The notes: generated by a model not told the origin, from the letters alone. Counted from the stretch's first letter, positions 1 to 7,890 are shown. The stretch is 64,000 nt of DNA from Dehalococcoidia bacterium (GCA_041649635.1 JBAZMV010000003.1:186001-250000); one strand, 5' to 3'. Numbers and translations: made by a program.

Positions 1-7
1 TGCAGCC

Positions 8-1291
8 TTAAAACGGCTCCTTGACGATTATTGTCTGCTCACGCCGCTCTCCTACGGATACGATACTGGCGGGACAATTGAGCAATTCCTCAATCCTCTT
101 CACGTAGCTTCTGGCATTCTCCGGAAGATCCTGCAGTTTTCTGGCCCCGGTGATGTCTACCCCCCAACCGGGAAGCTCCTCGTATACCGGTTCACACCTT
201 GCCAGCGTCGCCACGTTTGAAGGAGGGCTCGTGATAGTTTTTCCGTCGAGCTTATAAGAAGTGCATATCTTTATCGATGGCAGTATGCTCAGTATATCAA
301 GCCGAGTCATCGCAATGGAGGTGAAGCCGTTGATGCGAACGCTGAAGCGCCCGACCACGCCGTCGAACCAGCCGCATCGGCGCGGGCGCCCGGTGGTCGC
401 GCCCCACTCTTTGGCATGCTGTCTTATCTTCTCCCCGACTTCATCCAGTAATTCCGTCGGCATGGGCCCGCCGCCGACCCGGGTGCAATAAGCCTTGAAA
501 ACGCCGATGACGCCACCGAGCTTAAGCGGACTCAATCCAAGACCTGCACATGCTCCCCCGGCAATAGTTGAGCTTGATGTAACGAACGGGTAAGTGCCGA
601 AGTCTATATCCAACAGAGACCCCTGCGCTCCCTCGAGCAGAACGTTCTTATTCTGCTCGATAGCCTCCGCTATCATCATATCCGTCTCCTTGAGGAAAGG
701 AGCCAGCTTATCCCCATAATCGCAGTATTTTTTATAGACCTCCCCCAAGTCCAGCGGCTCGGCGCCATAGAGCTTTGTAAGCATTAAGTTCTTCTCTTTC
801 AGAACTATAGCCAATCTCTCCTTGAAATTCTTCTTGTCCATCAAATCCCCGGCGCGTATGCCGCTGCGGCCCACCTTGTCCATATAAGCCGGCCCGATGC
901 CCTTCTTTGTCGTACCAATAGCACCCTTACCCCGCGCCTCCTCCTCAAGCCCGTCGAGCAATATGTGGTAAGGCATGATAAGATGCGCCCGATCGCTTAT
1001 GAACAGGTGGCTGACCGGCACTCCTTTGCTCTGTAATGCATCGATCTCCTGTAGAATCACATCACAGTCTAATACCACGCCATTGGAAACTATGCAGATA
1101 ACATCGCTGTGGAAAATCCCGGCCGGGATTAAATGCATTTTGAATGTCCCCATTGTGTTGATAACGGTATGTCCGGCATTGCTGCCGCCGGAATACCTCA
1201 CAACCATGTTCGCTCTTTCAGCGATGACATCGACGACCTTCCCCTTCCCCTCATCACCCCATTGCGCTCCAATAACAGCTACAGCAGGCAC
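8..1291 (-). CDS. purA: Adenylosuccinate synthetase
   Basis: Catalyses the GTP-dependent joining of IMP and aspartate to adenylosuccinate, the first committed step from IMP to AMP, in the cytoplasm. The N-terminus carries the family P-loop (IGAQWGDEGKGK), followed by the SGGSNAGHT substrate loop and, further on, TTGRPRRCGWFD. The frame stays open upstream to 1378, but I place the start at the GTG at 1291. It is preceded by a good AGAGGAGG ribosome site and gives 427 aa beginning directly at the conserved strand, the usual family length. The gene is divergent from the tRNA-tuf operon. The left window edge lies just past its TAA stop, so its downstream neighbour is unknown. Nothing unusual is seen in the catalytic motifs. 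Confidence 0.95.
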   Translation of the reverse strand: MPAVAVIGAQWGDEGKGKVVDVIAERANMVVRYSGGSNAGHTVINTMGTFKMHLIPAGIFHSDVICIVSNGVVLDCDVILQEIDALQSKGVPVSHLFISDRAHLIMPYHILLDGLEEEARGKGAIGTTKKGIGPAYMDKVGRSGIRAGDLMDKKNFKERLAIVLKEKNLMLTKLYGAEPLDLGEVYKKYCDYGDKLAPFLKETDMMIAEAIEQNKNVLLEGAQGSLLDIDFGTYPFVTSSSTIAGGACAGLGLSPLKLGGVIGVFKAYCTRVGGGPMPTELLDEVGEKIRQHAKEWGATTGRPRRCGWFDGVVGRFSVRINGFTSIAMTRLDILSILPSIKICTSYKLDGKTITSPPSNVATLARCEPVYEELPGWGVDITGARKLQDLPENARSYVKRIEELLNCPASIVSVGERREQTIIVKEPF

Positions 1292-1397
1292 CAGCTTCCT
1301 CCTCTTGACCCTTAGTACATTGAGCCTTTTTTGCCCCACAGCAGTATACCAGATGATTTCTTCTTTGATAAGGGGCATCCCTCATATGAATTAATTA

Positions 1398-1426
1398 TTG
1401 ACAATATGACTTAAAAATGATAATTT
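1398..1426 (+). promoter_or_regulatory. Candidate promoter for the tRNA-Thr/tRNA-Tyr genes
   Basis: TTGACA at 1398-1403 and TAATTT at 1421-1426 are separated by 17 bases and lie just upstream of the first tRNA gene. The -35 is consensus and the -10 is weak. Confidence 0.45.
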
Positions 1427-1462
1427 TACTAGGCCGTTGTCTGCATTACTGAATATCGTCAT

Positions 1463-1534
1463 GCCCGAGTAGCTCAATGGCAGAGCAAGTGTTTTGTAAA
1501 CACTAGGTTAGTGGTTCGACTCCGCTCTCGGGCT
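1463..1534 (+). tRNA. tRNA-Thr (anticodon TGT)
   Basis: A cloverleaf can be drawn. The acceptor arm GCCCGAG pairs with CTCGGGC, with discriminator T. The D-arm is AGCTCAATGGCAGAGC. The anticodon stem AGTGT/ACACT encloses the loop TTTGTAA, so the anticodon is TGT, reading ACA. The T-arm contains GGTTCGACTCC. CCA is not encoded. It is the first of three tRNA genes before tuf. Confidence 0.95.
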
Positions 1535-1560
1535 GTTATAATGTTAACGGTAGAGCAAAC

Positions 1561-1644
1561 GGCGAGATGGGTGAGTGGTTAAAACCAGCAGACTGTAAAT
1601 CTGCCGCCCTTCGGGCTTCGTTGGTTCGAATCCAACTCTCGCCA
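1561..1644 (+). tRNA. tRNA-Tyr (anticodon GTA)
   Basis: The acceptor arm GGCGAGA pairs with TCTCGCC, with discriminator A. The anticodon stem GCAGA/TCTGC encloses CTGTAAA, giving anticodon GTA. A long variable arm (CGCCCTTCGGGCTTCG region) marks it as a class II tRNA, as expected for bacterial tRNA-Tyr. CCA is not encoded. Confidence 0.95.
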
Positions 1645-1708
1645 CTTTCATCAGTGAAAATAGAATAAATCCCGAACGCCGCCATATGTATTTCAATCGT
1701 TGAAGCTA

Positions 1709-1737
1709 TTGACAACAAAATACATAGATAGTAAAAT
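1709..1737 (+). promoter_or_regulatory. Candidate promoter for the tRNA-Thr(GGT)-tuf operon
   Basis: TTGACA at 1709-1714 and TAAAAT at 1732-1737 have an exact 17-base spacer. Transcription would start just before the hairpin at 1743-1763 and run through tRNA-Thr into tuf. Confidence 0.65.
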
Positions 1738-1742
1738 GCTCT

Positions 1743-1763
1743 GGCATAGCTTTCGGCTATGCC
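1743..1763 (+). other. Short hairpin upstream of tRNA-Thr(GGT)
   Basis: GGCATAGC and GCTATGCC form a perfect 8-bp stem around TTTCG. It sits at the predicted transcript 5' end. There is no U-tract, so a 5' stem or processing element is more likely than a terminator. Confidence 0.4.
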
Positions 1764-1782
1764 TTAGTTATTATGTCTTAGT

Positions 1783-1854
1783 GCCCACATAGCTCAGTGG
1801 TAGAGCACGTTCTTGGTAAGAACGGGGTCGTCAGTTCAAGTCTGACTGTGGGCT
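1783..1854 (+). tRNA. tRNA-Thr (anticodon GGT)
   Basis: The acceptor arm GCCCACA pairs with TGTGGGC, with discriminator T. The anticodon stem CGTTC/GAACG encloses TTGGTAA, giving anticodon GGT, reading ACC. It lies 19 bases before tuf, an arrangement in which tRNA and EF-Tu are probably co-transcribed. Confidence 0.95.
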
Positions 1855-1873
1855 TATTAACCGAGGAGGAGAA

Positions 1874-3088
1874 ATGGCGAAGAAAGTATTTGAACGAACC
1901 AAACCACACGTAAACGTAGGAACGATCGGGCACGTTGACCATGGCAAGACCACTCTGACTTCTGCTATCACAAAGGTACTAGAGGGAAAAGGATTAGCGT
2001 CTTTTGTCTCCTATGACCAGGTAGCAAAAGCCTCCGAGTCCCAGGGCCGGCGTGACGAAACAAAAATCTTGACTATAGCCATTTCGCACGTTGAATATGA
2101 AACTGACAAGCGCCACTATGCACATATTGACTGCCCGGGTCATGCCGACTACATCAAGAACATGATCACCGGCGCGGCGCAGATGGACGGCACGATTCTT
2201 GTAGTATCCGCGGCCGACGGCCCCATGCCTCAGACCAGAGAGCACATCCTTCTGGCCCGCCAGGTGAACGTTCCCGCAATCGTGGTTTTTATAAATAAGA
2301 TCGATCTCATGGAAGACCCTGAACTGGTTGAGTTAGTGGAGCTTGAACTGCGCGATCTGCTCAGTAAGTACGAGTTCCCGGGCGACAAGACGCCCATTAT
2401 CAAAGGCTCTGCGACAAAGGCGCTCCAGTGCGGCTGCGGAAAGCCCGACTGCCAGTGGTGCGGCCGCATTCTCGAATTGATGGACGCCGTCGACAGCTTC
2501 ATACCGACACCGGTGCGTCCGAAGGACAAGCCCTTTATGATGGCGGTGGAAGACGTCTTCAGCATCAAGGGACGCGGCACCGTGGCGACAGGGCGTATCG
2601 AGCGCGGAATCGTCAAGGTCGGCGATGAAGTAGAGCTGGTCGGATTGAAAGCAACTCAGAAAAAGGTTGTTACCGGCGTCGAGATGTTCCATAAGACCTT
2701 GCAGGAAGGCGAGCCGGGCGACGCGGTCGGACTGCTCATCAGAGGCGCGGAGCGCGATGACATCCTCAGAGGAATGGTTATGGCCAAGCCTGGAACGATA
2801 ACACCGCATACCGAGGCTGAGTCCGAAGTATATGTTCTAACAAAAGAGGAAGGCGGCCGCCATACTCCGTTCTTCACCGGCTATAAACCGCAGTTCTACA
2901 TCCGGACAACCGATGTTACCGGTTCTTTATCCCTGCCGGAGGGAGTAGAGATGTGCATGCCCGGCGACCATATTAAGATGAATATCAAGCTTATCGAGCC
3001 GGTAGCTATGGAGACTAACATGCGATTTGCTATCAGAGAAGGCGGCAGGACTGTAGGATCCGGCGTAATCACAAAAATAATCGCATAA
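1874..3088 (+). CDS. tuf: Elongation factor Tu, variant switch I and Cys-rich insert
   Basis: GTPase that delivers aminoacyl-tRNA to the ribosome; 404 aa with three domains. The P-loop GHVDHGKT is at residues 19-26, DCPGH in switch II near 86-90, and NKID at 141-144. Domains 2 and 3 are complete. Two features depart from the textbook protein. The switch I stretch reads DETKILTIAISH, where most EF-Tu have KARGITIN, so the Arg-Gly pair is replaced although the Mg-binding Thr remains. A Cys-rich segment, CGCGKPDCQWC (residues 186-196), near the end of the G domain could bind a metal. The start is clear from GAGGAGG upstream. Only one tuf copy occurs in this window. Confidence 0.95.
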   Translation: MAKKVFERTKPHVNVGTIGHVDHGKTTLTSAITKVLEGKGLASFVSYDQVAKASESQGRRDETKILTIAISHVEYETDKRHYAHIDCPGHADYIKNMITGAAQMDGTILVVSAADGPMPQTREHILLARQVNVPAIVVFINKIDLMEDPELVELVELELRDLLSKYEFPGDKTPIIKGSATKALQCGCGKPDCQWCGRILELMDAVDSFIPTPVRPKDKPFMMAVEDVFSIKGRGTVATGRIERGIVKVGDEVELVGLKATQKKVVTGVEMFHKTLQEGEPGDAVGLLIRGAERDDILRGMVMAKPGTITPHTEAESEVYVLTKEEGGRHTPFFTGYKPQFYIRTTDVTGSLSLPEGVEMCMPGDHIKMNIKLIEPVAMETNMRFAIREGGRTVGSGVITKIIA

Positions 3089-3129
3089 CTACTACGATTC
3101 GTATCTAATATATAGGGGAAAGATGTTTA

Positions 3130-3294
3130 TTGGCTAAGAAGGGATCCAGGGAGATAATCCATCTCGCATGCACTGAGTGCAAGGAGAGGGTTTATACAAC
3201 AACAAAGAACAAGAAAAATGACCCGGAGCGTTTGGAGCTTAAGAAGTTTTGCCCGCGTTGCCGCACCCAGAAAGTGTACCGTGAGGTAAAGTGA
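3130..3294 (+). CDS. rpmG: 50S ribosomal protein L33
   Basis: Small ribosomal protein of 54 aa starting with TTG (MAKKGSREIIHLACTECKERV). Two CxxC pairs, CTEC and CPRC, show this is the zinc-binding C+ form of L33. It lies between tuf and secE, its usual bacterial position. Its stop is one base from the secE start, so the two are translationally close. The TTG start is chosen because it gives the conserved MAKK N-terminus and follows the GGGGAAAG site at some distance. Confidence 0.93.
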   Translation: MAKKGSREIIHLACTECKERVYTTTKNKKNDPERLELKKFCPRCRTQKVYREVK

Positions 3295-3295
3295 T

Positions 3296-3514
3296 ATGGC
3301 CAAACCTTCTTTCGCAGTGGGACACATAATTCCATGGCTCCGCCGCTACGTGAGTGAAATAGCGGGCGAGTTCAGGAAAGTTGTCTGGCCTACAAGAGCG
3401 GAGACGAGACGTCTTACAGTAATGGTGCTCATTATCGCTGGGTCGATAGGGATTTTCCTGGGCGCTGTCGATTACGGGTTCACGCGTCTCATGCAATTGA
3501 TAATAGGAGGGTAG
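3296..3514 (+). CDS. secE: Preprotein translocase subunit SecE
   Basis: Essential small subunit of the SecYEG channel in the inner membrane; 72 aa with a single transmembrane segment near residues 43-62. The amphipathic stretch before it carries the family signature EFRKVVWPTRAETRR. It is of the short single-span type usual outside gammaproteobacteria. It follows rpmG by one base and precedes nusG, the standard order. Confidence 0.95.
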   Translation: MAKPSFAVGHIIPWLRRYVSEIAGEFRKVVWPTRAETRRLTVMVLIIAGSIGIFLGAVDYGFTRLMQLIIGG

Positions 3515-3533
3515 GGAGACGGGAGGCATATCA

Positions 3534-3556
3534 GAAAACCGCTTGTACCGGTTTTC
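3534..3556 (+). other. Intergenic hairpin between secE and nusG
   Basis: GAAAACCG and CGGTTTTC form a perfect 8-bp stem with a 7-base loop. It is followed by CTTGCACCC rather than a U-tract, so it is more likely an mRNA processing or stability element than a terminator. Confidence 0.4.
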
Positions 3557-3582
3557 CTTGCACCCACTTCTAAGGAAAAGAA

Positions 3583-4116
3583 ATGGCAGAAGCAGAGCGG
3601 AGATGGTATGTCATTCACACCTACTCCGGTTATGAGCAGCGGGTTCAGACCAACTTAGAACAGCGTATCCGGTCTATGGATGCACAAGATAAGATTTTCA
3701 GTGTGACCATCCCAACCGAAAACGAGATAGAGATCAAGGACGGGCAGAAGAAAACCGTAGCGAGAAAGGTCTTTCCCGGCTATATACTGGTGGAGATGAA
3801 ATTAACCGACGAGAGCTGGAACGTTGTGCGCAACACCCCGGGAGTTACCGGCTTTGTCGGCGCCGGAAGCAAGCCCGTTCCGCTGGAAGAGGAAGAGGTA
3901 AAGAACATCTTCCAGCGGATGGAGGGAGACACGCCGAGGATCAAGGTCGGTTTCCGTAAAGGAGAGAGCGTTCGCGTAATAGACGGGCCTTTCATCGATT
4001 TGATAGGTATAGTAGATGAGATATTCCCTGAGAAAGGCAAGGTCAGGGTACTGATATCTCTCTTCGGGCGAGAGACGCCGGTAGAATTAGACTTCTTGCA
4101 GATAGAACGAATCTAG
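3583..4116 (+). CDS. nusG: Transcription termination/antitermination factor NusG
   Basis: Binds RNA polymerase, suppresses pausing and links transcription to translation. The 177 aa hold an NGN domain (residues 1-115, starting RRWYVIHTYSGYEQRV) and a C-terminal KOW domain (about 125-177, with VRVIDGPFIDLIG). Length and domains are standard. Upstream AAGGAAAAGAA supplies the ribosome site. It belongs to the secE-nusG-rplK-rplA run. Confidence 0.97.
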   Translation: MAEAERRWYVIHTYSGYEQRVQTNLEQRIRSMDAQDKIFSVTIPTENEIEIKDGQKKTVARKVFPGYILVEMKLTDESWNVVRNTPGVTGFVGAGSKPVPLEEEEVKNIFQRMEGDTPRIKVGFRKGESVRVIDGPFIDLIGIVDEIFPEKGKVRVLISLFGRETPVELDFLQIERI

Positions 4117-4150
4117 TTCACAGCGAGAAGCATTTCATAGGGGTAGTAAC

Positions 4151-4573
4151 TTGGCTAAAAAGGTAAAAGCAATAATAAAAATCCAGCTGCCGGCAGGACA
4201 GGCAAGTCCGGCGCCGCCGGTCGGCCCGATACTCGGGCAGCACGGCTGCAATATCATGGGCTTCTGCAAGGAGTATAACGAGCGTACGGCGTCTCAAACG
4301 GGATCGATCGTCCCGGCGGAGATAACCATTTACGACGACCGTTCATTCACATTCACGCTTAAGACACCTCCGGTAGCAGATATGCTGCGGAAAGCGCTCA
4401 GCATAGAGAAGGGGAGCGGCGCACCTAACACAGTGAAGGTAGGCAAGATTCCCAGAAGCAAGGTTGAAGAGATCGCCAAAATGAAGATGAAAGACCTGAA
4501 CGCCGCTGATGTAAAGGGCGCTATGCTGATGATAGAGGGAACGGCGAGAAGCATGGGGATCGAGGTAGAATAA
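4151..4573 (+). CDS. rplK: 50S ribosomal protein L11
   Basis: Binds the GTPase-associated region of 23S rRNA. The 140 aa protein begins at a TTG codon (MAKKVKAIIKIQLPAGQASPAPPVGP), the Pro-rich N-terminal signature of L11, and has the C-terminal RNA-binding domain with a conserved NAADVKGAM. The stop overlaps the rplA start by one base (TAATG), so the two are translationally coupled. Confidence 0.97.
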   Translation: MAKKVKAIIKIQLPAGQASPAPPVGPILGQHGCNIMGFCKEYNERTASQTGSIVPAEITIYDDRSFTFTLKTPPVADMLRKALSIEKGSGAPNTVKVGKIPRSKVEEIAKMKMKDLNAADVKGAMLMIEGTARSMGIEVE

Positions 4574-5286
4574 TGGCTAAGCACGGTAAGAAATTCGAAG
4601 AGGCGTCTAAGCTGATAGACCACCAGAAGGAATACGATCCCAAAGAGGCCATTGCGCTTCTCAAGAAGGCATCGTTCGTTAAATTCGATGAAACGGTTGA
4701 AGTGCACATGCACATGGGATTGGACCCCAGGCACGCCGATCAGCAGGTGAGAGGCGTCGCCAGCCTGCCGCATGGACTTGGGAAACAGGTAAGGGTCATA
4801 GTCTTCACACAGGGCGAAGGAGTAAGGATTGCTCAAGAAAGCGGCGCCGATTTCGCCGGTTGCGAGGACTTGATAAAGAAGATAGAGGAAGGCTGGCTAG
4901 ATTTCGATGTGGCCATAGCCAATCCTGATGTTATGGGCAAGGTATCAAAACTCGGCAAGATACTGGGAAGGAAAGGGCTTATGCCCAATCCCAAATCGGG
5001 GACGATAGTGCAGCCCGCCGATATCGCTCGCGCCATCAACGAGGCGAAGAAGGGGCGTGTTGACTTCAGGCTCGACAAGACCGCCGTAATCCATGTATCG
5101 ATAGGCAAAGCCAGCTTCGACGATAACAAATTATTCGAGAATCTTGCCGCCATTATCGAAACCGTAGTAAAAGCCAAACCGAGAGGTGCAAAAGGCCAAT
5201 ATGTAAAGAGCATCTCTATCAGCACATCGATGGGGCCGGGTGTAAACGTAGACCTGAAACCCGCTTTAGATCTAAAGGCCAGTTAG
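4573..5286 (+). CDS. rplA: 50S ribosomal protein L1
   Basis: L1-stalk protein of the large subunit and, in many bacteria, the translational repressor of the rplKA transcript. The 237 aa include the family signature VMGKVSKLGKILGRKGLMPNPK near residues 118-139. It is coupled to rplK through a one-base overlap. A small membrane-protein gene rather than rplJ follows it. Confidence 0.97.
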   Translation: MAKHGKKFEEASKLIDHQKEYDPKEAIALLKKASFVKFDETVEVHMHMGLDPRHADQQVRGVASLPHGLGKQVRVIVFTQGEGVRIAQESGADFAGCEDLIKKIEEGWLDFDVAIANPDVMGKVSKLGKILGRKGLMPNPKSGTIVQPADIARAINEAKKGRVDFRLDKTAVIHVSIGKASFDDNKLFENLAAIIETVVKAKPRGAKGQYVKSISISTSMGPGVNVDLKPALDLKAS

Positions 5287-5293
5287 CCTAGCG

Positions 5294-5521
5294 GTGTCCG
5301 AAGTGAAGATTAAGCCGAACATAGGCAATCCGGATAGAATCATCAGGGCAATAGCTGGAATAGCCCTGACGGTTATAGCGTTCCTGATTCTCGACGCACC
5401 CGACGGAAGGGTTGGCGGGATTTTAGCGGCGGTATTAGGGGTGCTGTTGATTGTAACCGCGATAACGCGGTATTGTGTGGGATATGCGCTATTCCACTAT
5501 TCAACCTTGAAAAACAAATAG
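5294..5521 (+). CDS. Small membrane protein, DUF2892 (YgaP-like transmembrane) type
   Basis: 75 aa starting at GTG. The N-terminal block IKPNIGNPDRIIRAIAGI, two hydrophobic helices (about residues 20-38 and 43-61) and a CVGYALF tail match the DUF2892 family, whose function is unknown. It sits seven bases after rplA and before the L10 leader, inside the ribosomal operon. Co-transcription with rplKA is likely. Such an insertion between rplA and rplJ is unusual. An alternative start at a downstream GTG would shorten it by only three residues. Confidence 0.75.
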   Translation: MSEVKIKPNIGNPDRIIRAIAGIALTVIAFLILDAPDGRVGGILAAVLGVLLIVTAITRYCVGYALFHYSTLKNK

Positions 5522-5529
5522 CGTACGCA

Positions 5530-5628
5530 ACGCCATAGACAGCAGGCGCCTTACGGCTTAATGAAAGGCCTGCCGAGGTGAAGCTCCGATCTAAGAGTCC
5601 CTCATGTCTATGGCACTGGGACTTTTTT
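5530..5628 (+). ncRNA. Ribosomal protein L10 leader with attenuator
   Basis: The region carries the conserved L10-leader pattern. GCCATAGACA (5532-5541) is exactly complementary to TGTCTATGGC (5605-5614), forming P1. Inside lie AGCAGGCGCC...GGCCTGCCGAGGTG arms, the L10 binding kink region. A terminator stem AGTCCC (5596-5601) / GGGACT (5618-5623) followed by six T residues overlaps it. The 3' strand of P1 lies in the terminator loop, so the two helices cross and should compete. In known systems L10-L7/L12 binds this RNA to repress rplJ-rplL. Confidence 0.9.
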
Positions 5629-5644
5629 ATTTAAGAGGTGAGAC

Positions 5645-6172
5645 ATGCGTCTGGAAGAAAAAAAACAGTCTGTCGATGAGCTGGCCGAAAAGGTGGAACG
5701 CGCGAGCGTAATCATCAGCACCGATTACGGCGGGCTCACCGTAGCCGAGATGACCGACCTGCGCCGCAAGCTGCGCGCCCAACAGATCGAGTTCCGTGTG
5801 ATCAAGAACACCCTGGCGCGATTTGCGGCAACAAAGGCCGGCAAGGATGATCTGGACAAGATAATAGTTGGCCCTACCGCCGTGGCTCTCGGCTACGATG
5901 ACATAGCCGCTCCGGCGAAGGTGTTGATGGAATATATCCGCAGCACAAAAAGCCAGTTAAAGATAAGCGGCGGCCTTATCGAGAACCGGGTGTTGAGCGC
6001 GGCCGAGGTCGCTACTCTGGCCACTATGCCGCCAAAAGAGGTGCTTGTGGCTAAGCTGCTCGGCGGCCTCAAAGGGCCGCTCTACGGGCTGGTTAATGTG
6101 CTCAACGCTAATATAGCCGGGCTAACATACGTACTCTCTGCAAGACAAAAGCAATTGGAAAAAGGAGGATAG
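5645..6172 (+). CDS. rplJ: 50S ribosomal protein L10
   Basis: Forms the base of the ribosomal stalk that carries L7/L12 dimers and autoregulates through the leader just upstream. 175 aa with the typical N-terminal rRNA-binding domain (VIISTDYGGLTVAEMTDLRRKLR) and a C-terminal helix near GLVNVLNANIAGLTYVLSARQKQLE for L7/L12 binding. The ribosome site AAGAGGTGAG lies directly after the attenuator. One base separates it from rplL. Confidence 0.97.
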   Translation: MRLEEKKQSVDELAEKVERASVIISTDYGGLTVAEMTDLRRKLRAQQIEFRVIKNTLARFAATKAGKDDLDKIIVGPTAVALGYDDIAAPAKVLMEYIRSTKSQLKISGGLIENRVLSAAEVATLATMPPKEVLVAKLLGGLKGPLYGLVNVLNANIAGLTYVLSARQKQLEKGG

Positions 6173-6173
6173 A

Positions 6174-6572
6174 ATGTCGGAAAGTCAGAAAATGAGCAAA
6201 GAGGAACTTATAGGTGTTATTAAGAATATGACCGTCCTCGAACTCAGCGAGTTGGTCAAAGCCCTAGAGGAGGAGTTCGGTGTCAGCGCTGCGGCGCCGA
6301 TGGCTGTAGCCTCTGTGGCCGGCGCTCCCGCGGGAGCAGCCCCTGCCGCAGAGGAAGAGCAGACGGAGTTCACGGTGATGCTCAAAGAGATCGGGGCGAA
6401 CAAGATACAGGTGATCAAGATTATACGCGAGGTCACAGGCTTAGGACTGAAGGAATCCAAGGATCTCGTAGAGGGAGCCCCGAAGGCGATAAAGGAAGGG
6501 ATCTCCAAAGAGGAAGCTGCTTCAATAAAGCAGAAAGTGGAGACTTCCGGCGCCACTGTAGAAATCAAATAA
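6174..6572 (+). CDS. rplL: 50S ribosomal protein L7/L12
   Basis: Stalk protein that recruits and activates translational GTPases. 132 aa with an N-terminal dimerisation helix, an Ala-rich hinge (about residues 37-60) and the conserved C-terminal domain KIQVIKIIREVTGLGLKESK...VEGAPKAIKEG. It ends the ribosomal operon here. The rpoB-rpoC genes that usually follow are about 25 kb away on the other strand. Confidence 0.97.
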   Translation: MSESQKMSKEELIGVIKNMTVLELSELVKALEEEFGVSAAAPMAVASVAGAPAGAAPAAEEEQTEFTVMLKEIGANKIQVIKIIREVTGLGLKESKDLVEGAPKAIKEGISKEEAASIKQKVETSGATVEIK

Positions 6573-6623
6573 ATCACAATGAGGCTTCAACGATTCCAGT
6601 CATAGCCTGAATAAGCATCTTAG

Positions 6624-6667
6624 CATCGGCACCCGGCACAAACTTGATAGAACACCGGGTGCTGATG
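6624..6667 (+). other. Long intergenic hairpin after rplL
   Basis: CATCGGCACCCGG (6624-6636) pairs with CCGGGTGCTGATG (6655-6667) over 13 bp with one G-U, around an 18-base loop. No U-tract follows. It lies 52 bases after the rplL stop and could be a 3'-end stability or factor-dependent termination element. The rest of 6573-6810 shows no gene. Confidence 0.5.
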
Positions 6668-6810
6668 ACCAAGGTGAACCCTGTCCCATCCGTCTGGCAC
6701 GAATCTGGTTTTCTTAGAGTCATCGGCGGCAGTTATCCGGCATCCGCCCCCGTAACTATTTAATCGTAATGGGCTACGAGGAGACACAGGTAACACAGGA
6801 GGGTTGACCA

Positions 6811-7122
6811 ATGACAGTCAAGGTTATCATTGAACGCACTGTAACGCTGGAAAACCAGGATAAATTGCAGACTCTATCAAAGCAGTTGAGGGTTCTGGCT
6901 GTGAACCAGCCCGGATATGAGACGGGAGAAACCCTGTTCTCCGTGGACAACCCCGGCACGCACATTGTAATCAGCACCTGGCACAGCTTGCCTGAATGGC
7001 AGGCATGGAAAAACAATCCGGAACGCAAGAAGATATTAAGCGAAATCGACCGTCTGCTGGTGACCCCGGCTAAAGAATCCACTTACATAGAACCCTGGGC
7101 CTCGCCGTCGAGCGGCATGTAG
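6811..7122 (+). CDS. Antibiotic biosynthesis monooxygenase (ABM) domain protein
   Basis: 103 aa, a single dimeric alpha/beta-barrel ABM domain (PF03992-like). It begins VKVIIERTVTLEN and has the typical HIVISTWHSLPEWQAWKNNPERKKI block. Relatives include quinone-oxidising monooxygenases and haem-degrading enzymes. No residue visible here settles the substrate, so only the fold is assigned. The ribosome site AGGAGGG precedes the ATG. It stands alone between the ribosomal operon and radC. Confidence 0.75.
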   Translation: MTVKVIIERTVTLENQDKLQTLSKQLRVLAVNQPGYETGETLFSVDNPGTHIVISTWHSLPEWQAWKNNPERKKILSEIDRLLVTPAKESTYIEPWASPSSGM

Positions 7123-7200
7123 TTAAATTCAACATAATAACCGATAAATTAGTTGTTCCCTACATACCTCACAGACGTTAAGAGGAGGGTTATATACCTG

Positions 7201-7890
7201 ATGGAATATCACATCCGCATCAGCGAACTCCCCACCGGAGAACGCCCCCGTGAACGACTACGTCAAAACGGCGCCGCAAGCCTCTCCAGCAGCGAGCTTC
7301 TGGCTATAATACTGCGCACGGGAACACGCGCCGAAAACGTCCTGGGGCTGGCGAACCGGCTGATTGTCAGGTTCGGCGGCCTCACAGGGCTCTCCCGCGC
7401 CGGCTTCAACGAGCTGTGCAACGAGCACGGGGTGGGCCAGTCCAAAGCGGCCCAGATAAAGGCCGCTCTGGAGCTGGGGCGCAGGGCTGCATCCACCCAG
7501 CCGGAGGAGAAAACGATTATCCGCTCCCCGCAGGATGCCGCCGGCCTGCTCATGGACGACATGGGCCCCCTTCAGCAGGAACATCTCCGAGTCATGCTTC
7601 TAAACTCAAAGAATCACCTCCTTGCGATTCACGAGGTCTATAAAGGCAATGTCAACGCATCGACGATTCGAACCAGCGAGTTGTTCCGCAACGCCGTGCG
7701 TGAGAACTGCCCCGCCATGATCGTGGTACACAACCACCCATCCGGCGATCCGGAACCCAGCAGCGACGACATCGCCGCCACAGAGCACATCATAAAAGGC
7801 GGGAAGGCGCTGGACATAGAAGTTCTCGATCACATTATCATCGGCGACCACAGGTTCGTAAGCCTGAAAGAGCGCGGCATTATCTCTTAA
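7201..7890 (+). CDS. radC: RadC-family JAB/MPN domain protein
   Basis: 229 aa from the ATG at 7201, which follows GAGGAGGG by ten bases. A TTG 48 bases upstream is in frame but adds a non-conserved extension. The N-terminal UPF0758/HhH part (RISELPTGERPRERL, ELLAIILRTGT) is followed by the metalloprotease-like JAMM core. That core has Glu145 in HEVY, then HNHPSGDP (from residue 177) and the closing Asp190. RadC proteins were once linked to DNA repair, but their real role is unsettled. Motifs are intact. Confidence 0.93.
   Translation: MEYHIRISELPTGERPRERLRQNGAASLSSSELLAIILRTGTRAENVLGLANRLIVRFGGLTGLSRAGFNELCNEHGVGQSKAAQIKAALELGRRAASTQPEEKTIIRSPQDAAGLLMDDMGPLQQEHLRVMLLNSKNHLLAIHEVYKGNVNASTIRTSELFRNAVRENCPAMIVVHNHPSGDPEPSSDDIAATEHIIKGGKALDIEVLDHIIIGDHRFVSLKERGIIS

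Noticed and set aside
1292..1378. N-terminal extension of purA
   Set aside because: The GTG at 1291 has a strong ribosome site and gives the conserved start; the extension is not family-like.
2230..2809. Minus-strand frames inside tuf
   Set aside because: Antisense to EF-Tu; composition is that of a reversed conserved gene.
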